Shown here in pieces: positions 59,882 to 64,000 of a stretch of 64,000 nucleotides of DNA (position 1 is the stretch's first letter; each line of letters opens with the position of its first letter). Source of the stretch: Pogostemon cablin (Eukaryota; Streptophyta; Magnoliopsida; Lamiales; Lamiaceae); the NCBI GenBank assembly GCA_023678885.1, contig CM042953.1, positions 3,174,563 to 3,238,562 of the forward strand, given 5' to 3'. The notes under the pieces were generated by a model. The model saw only the letters and a list, made by a program, of their open reading frames with translations. It was not told the DNA's origin and made no database searches. Position numbers and translations under genes: made by a program.

Positions 59882-60582
59882 ATGGAGGTGCCGCCACCTA
59901 CCAGCGAGTCCTTCATTGATGCTTCTATTCCTTCTAATCCTTTTGTCCAATTTCCAGAATTGGACGCTGCCTACGAACAGTTTCCATGGCTCATGGATTT
60001 ACTTGCTCTTCCACGACCACACAACAGCCTCCCGTGTCGTGCAAGACATCTTCTGGTCTTCTGGCTTTTGAGGAACTTATTGAGAAAAATAAGCTTTTGT
60101 AGGCGCCACAGTAGCTCCTCAAAAGGAATCTGATCGCTTAAATATTTGATCAAAATCATTTGTTCATGATCGGCTGACTAGGGTTGATTTGAATGCATGC
60201 AAACAACATCTGATCGGGTTGATATCCCTACATCAAATATAATCTGTCACTCCTCTGACCCAAGATCATTGGCGGCTAGGGTTTCAAAGGATGTTGATGA
60301 TCCTTTTTCCAGCATTCGAGCGGCCATAGGCAAAGGACCAACTTTAGGTCCCGTGGTGAGGTCGCTTCAAAAAACAGGTGATACCGTTACTCTTCATATA
60401 AACAAAGCTTTCTATGACAACATGTTGTGTTTATTTTCAAAATTTGTTATTGCAAGGATCTTACTTCCGAGAGGCTCGAAACCTTTGTTTCAATTGGAAT
60501 TGGATGCTATGATCAAGAAAGCTTTTCTCATCTCTGATCTGTTAATTATCCCATTGGGAAGAGGATACTTTAAAGTTTATAT
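59882..60582 (+). pseudogene. LINE ORF1 fragment (DUF4283-like), broken and cut by copia-2
   Basis: ORF1 of plant L1 elements encodes an RNA-binding protein that packages the LINE RNA. The frame from ATG 59882 reads MEVPPPTSESFIDASIPSNP and stays open to a TGA at 60131-60133. From about 60018 a different frame looks more protein-like (SSGLLAFEELIEKNKLL), suggesting a frameshift. Several stops follow up to 60196, after which the original frame reopens. There, VARILLPRGSKP-type sequence and LGRGYFKVYI (near 60555-60585) resemble the DUF4283 nucleic-acid-binding region. The coding sequence is cut in the middle of this domain by the copia-2 LTR at 60583. Identification rests on the downstream segment and on position after a LINE-like leader. 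Confidence 0.65.
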
Positions 60583-61972
60583 TGTTGGTGTTTGATCATT
60601 TGGTTAACGTGAACCATTAGCGTTCCATACATTTCTAACAAGCAGCGGAAGAAAGTAAAAAAAAACATATTACCTTTCACCAGGGTATGTTGAAGATGAT
60701 GAATTCTCACCACTGGCCTGCGTAGCCTCACCGTTTGGGGCATAACTCTCCCATGTGATGTCAAATTTGAGTGATCTACGTGCCAAAACGATCCTCTCGT
60801 CAGTGGCTTTCCGTAAGTATATCATATGTCCTGTTCTAAATTTTGTACAATTTTATAAAAATTGTAAAAGGTGGCGGATAGCAGCAGTAAAACAACCTTC
60901 CAGTCTTCTGCTGTATTCCCAAGTCCAATCTCGATGTCGTGTGGGCGACGTTCCTCGAGATCTACTCAATCTGCTATTCCTCAACCTCCTCATAGTGTTA
61001 GGCTTGATTAATCTCATAGATTAGGATTTCTGGACAGTTGAGATGACTTATATATGGGCTACAGCAGGGACCAGGAGGAGAAATTAGAGTTGGACCTCCA
61101 TTGGGCTTAAGTATCCAAGCTTAGCCCAAAGCTTATACTTAAGTCCAATAATAATATATACCACTAAAATATTATTACAGCACTACCGTTCTAATCCCAT
61201 AATTACATTATGGACTCCTTCTTATTATGAGCCCGTTAGTATCCCCATGTTTAAGATATACACTGCCTATTAATTAATTAAGTTACTGATAACTCCATTA
61301 ATTAATATCTCATCCGAGACTAGTACCACTCATCCTCATTATCATGTCGAAATAAATCCACCTGCAAGGTTTACATGATATTCCTTATTAGCTCCTCAAG
61401 GAGACATCATCAACCTATGACTGACACGGATTCCTTCTACAATCAACAGCACACCATAGAGACAACACTATTTCCCAATTCACCGAGTTTGTTGATATTT
61501 ACATGTAAATCTCACCCATTGATGAATCAAAGAAATATATATTGCCCTACGTTTTGAGGTTATTTTATAGGGATTAAGAATGTGAACATCCATAATAACA
61601 GAGATCAAGTTCTTCTAAAATTCAGTATAAGTCGAACGATCTCAAGCGGTCCTGCTCAATACACACAAAGTGCACTAATGTGATTCTATAGCCAAGACAA
61701 GATAATACCAAACCACACTACAACCATCCCGATAGAGAGTACCCATCTATCTTGGTTGTGAGCATCTGTTTATTCTTTATAGGGAAACCGATATTATGAT
61801 CTTTCGCGTATTGTCGCACAACATATTATCTACAGTATAAAGTAAGTGGACTATTGTATCGACATATAAATAAATTATAAGACGCAATCATTTGATCATA
61901 TGATTCTCATTTCAAATAAATTGTTATAACATTGTTAATACTAAAGCTAGACTTTTAGTATACAATTCAACA
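60583..61972 (-). repeat. 3' LTR of copia-2 (minus strand)
   Basis: Read on the minus strand it starts TGTTGAATTGTATAC, matching the LTR start of copia-1, and ends ACACCAACA. It has TG...CA ends and a length of about 1,390 bases. The internal landmarks of the family are present in order: ATACTGTAGATAATATGTTG, CTTGAGATCGTTCGACTTAT, TATATAAG and GTTAACCAAA. Confidence 0.93.
61048..61054 (-). promoter_or_regulatory. TATA box of the copia-2 LTR
   Basis: TATATAA on the minus strand (TTATATA on the plus strand), in the same context upstream of GTCATCTCAACTG as in the other LTRs. Confidence 0.6.
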
Positions 61973-61981
61973 ATCTCCCAC
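61973..61981 (-). other. Polypurine tract of copia-2
   Basis: GTGGGAGAT on the minus strand, directly next to the LTR start, identical to the core of the copia-1 tract. Confidence 0.8.
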
Positions 61982-64000
61982 GTATACTAAAAGATTATGT
62001 TGTCATGTCTTCTGCCATACATTTGATTCCCACTCCCACTCACGACCATCAAAAGTTCTCACCTTAAGGTCTATGTAAATGGATTTACTAGGTTATCATC
62101 CGATACAATCTAGGAGACAACAACCTTTCCATCATCATACGATTTCTCATAACAGGTGGTACTCGCGCTCCATGTGTTTATTTGTCTTATGAGCTCGTGA
62201 TTCCTTCTAGTTTGCAACTGCATCATTATCATCAAAATAAATTATGATAATCTTGGGCAAACTTAGAAACACTTCAAAGTCCATCATGAAGTTTCTAGAG
62301 TCATACAGATACTTTGGCTGCTTCAAAGGCTCCACTTTATCATCTTTCCATGATGGAGTCCGGAGTCCGAAATATATTTTTGTATAACGTCACTCTTCCA
62401 TATTATGACTCAACTTCCTAATATTAAACACATAACCTTCGAGGTAGATTTACTGTCGTCCCTATCTAATTTGAAAATTTTGAATCTATGTAACCTATAA
62501 GAAAGAGTGAATCTGTCCGGTAAGCCCACATATAGTTTCTAGTCCTTTTCAGGTACTTTAAAATTATGTATTACCACAGTTCAACATTCTTATTTCGGGT
62601 TACCTTTGATACCCACTGTCTATGCCATTGGCAATACAGTTATCCATTCTTGTGCATAGCATTCCTTAGATTAAGCTTCCTTATTCGCCGAAGCATAAGG
62701 AACCGCTTTCATCTCCTTTGTTTTCTTTTGTCTCAAGACACATTTTCTTAGAAAAAGTCACATGCTAAAACAAGTAGGGATCGTATCATTTCACTAAGCC
62801 TGAGACAAGCATAACATCCTTTCTTGTGATCCGTATTATCGTGATCAAAAGGATATATTTTGCTTTTTTTAAGTCCTTTATTTCATAATGCTTTATCTAC
62901 CATACTCATACGCCCGACAATACTCTTTCATTGTCTCCAATGAGCAATATATCATCTACGTACAGTACAAGAAATTCCATCATGTTTTCATCACTCTTTT
63001 CAATACACAAGACACATCCGCACATTGAATAAATCCATATCACTGGATTTCCTCATCAAAACGGATGTACTTTGAGTTTAAAGCTTAATCTAGTCCATCA
63101 ATGAACAATTTTAAGCTCACACTCAAAATGCTCTTAGCCATTTGCAATGAATCACTCTGGTTGCCTCACATAGATGTATTCCTCAAGACATCCTATCTGG
63201 AAAAGCTGTCTTGACATCTATTTGTTATCCCTCATATTTCATATGAGTAGCAATAGATAAAAGAGTTCGGATCAACATAGGCATAGCTATCAGCGAACAA
63301 GTTTTCTTATATTCGAACCCTTTCTTTCTGAGTACACCTTTTCACAATAAGCTTTACTTCCAAGATTTTCACCTTACCGTATGATCCTCTTTTATTTCGT
63401 ATGACCTCTTCCAATGGCTTTTACACCATTTAGTGGTCCTACAAGCAGCCAGATCTAATTTAGAATATATCGATTCTATTTCAACTTTCATTGAACTTTG
63501 CTAAGATTCTGCATTTTCATCTTGTAGTGCTTCGTCGTATCCATGGGTCAATTTCATGTTTACTAGGGACCAAGTCTCACAACTCTCCCAAAACATATAT
63601 CTAATAGGTTGTAGAGCAATCCTCCCACTACGACAAGGCACTACACGCAATTGTGTATCAGACGTGACACGCGTTGCAGTTTACCTTGTGGTATATCCTC
63701 TTGTACACTTGGTACTAATACTATGTGTTTTTCCCTCTCACTTTCTTTAGAATAATTTATACATGGGTTTTTGATTTAATACATAGTCCTTTTTCAAAAA
63801 TCTAGTGTTCGTGTTAACAATCACCCTTCGATCTTTTTTGACTAAATAAATCATCACCCTTCATTTTTCTAGGATATCCCACAAACAGACAAACTTTATA
63901 CGACATGTTATTTCTAGGGCATACCCATAAAATGAATTTAGTAATTCCAAATAATTCATCATCTATCTAATCATTTCCATAAGAATCTTTCTCATGTTAG
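61982..64000 (-). pseudogene. pol: Degenerate RNase H / RT / integrase region of copia-2 pol, partial
   Basis: Minus-strand remnants in the order expected when reading right to left: integrase C-terminus near 63770-63830, the RT start block near 63600, and RT to about 62900. The RNase H 'IKHMEREYHL' region is at about 62160-62190. The RT active site is intact as YVDD (62951-62962), unlike copia-1. Stops are present, including TAA at 63225-63227 and TGA at 63152-63154. These lie at the same codons as stops in copia-1 RT. The plus-strand open frames in this stretch, such as 63556-63750, are antisense shadows. The 5' part of the element lies outside the window. Confidence 0.88.

Larger units (their letters stand above)
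60583..64000 (-). mobile_element. Second Ty1-copia element of the same family (copia-2), minus strand, partial
   Basis: On the minus strand this carries the 3' LTR (60583-61972), the polypurine tract and decayed RNase H, RT and integrase remnants. It runs out of the window at a point equivalent to about 20130 of copia-1. It is inserted in LINE ORF1; the bases before the LTR are TATAT (60578-60582), the predicted target duplication at the unseen far end. It is clearly more diverged from copia-1 than the two copia-1 LTRs are from each other. Confidence 0.93.

Overview
This window is non-genic plant heterochromatin. It is dominated by a tandem satellite with a monomer of about 172-173 bp, AT-rich and carrying a HindIII site (AAGCTT) in most copies. 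The satellite is interrupted by two Ty1-copia LTR retrotransposons, a copia LTR fragment and two L1-type LINE pieces. The plant assignment rests on a copia primer-binding site matching the 3' end of initiator-Met tRNA, a LINE ORF2 with a plant-type C-terminal RNase H, and a nucleosome-sized satellite with higher-order repeats (HORs), as in pericentromeres and centromeres. A dicot is likely, but the species cannot be named from sequence alone. I found no host protein gene, tRNA, rRNA or CRISPR array.

Layout. (1) 1-15,183: satellite in 'forward' orientation, built from a 7-monomer HOR of about 1,177 bp (12 complete units plus a partial one). The first six units form two copies of a 3,532-bp super-repeat. 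(2) 15,184-23,517: complete but decayed copia element (LTR - tRNA primer site - leader with a 20/21-bp minisatellite - gag/protease/integrase/RT/RNase H remnants - polypurine tract - LTR), flanked by the 5-bp target duplication GTTTG. (3) 23,518-25,585: the interrupted satellite resumes in the same monomer and decays into diverged monomers. (4) At about 25,585 the satellite switches strand; everything from there to 59,777 is the same family in reverse orientation. (5) 28,228-28,784: 3' part of a copia LTR, ending exactly at the LTR terminus and joined to an L1-type LINE ORF2 (28,785-32,885) that lacks its extreme N-terminus and is broken by two in-frame stops. (6) 32,958-59,777: reverse-orientation satellite with three successive HOR organisations: a 10-mer (1,728 bp, 3 copies), a 15-mer (2,592 bp, 2 copies) and a 9-mer (1,556 bp, about 9 copies). 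The 9-mers are themselves arranged in a four-unit block of 6,224 bp present twice. The array then returns to 10-mer-like and diverged monomers. (7) 59,778-60,582: 5' end of a second LINE (5' UTR and broken ORF1). (8) 60,583-64,000: a second copia element of the same family, on the minus strand, inserted in that ORF1 and running off the window.

How the parts relate. The satellite is the host substrate and the retroelements are later guests; the 5-bp duplication around the first copia proves this for that element. The two copia copies share stop codons at the same RT positions although the LTR pair of the first copy is still very similar, which points to a family mobilised in trans. The satellite shows turnover at several nested scales (monomer, HOR, block of HORs), an inversion, and a homogeneous 9-mer core bracketed by older repeat types. 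That pattern fits an evolving centromere, but centromere function cannot be shown from sequence.
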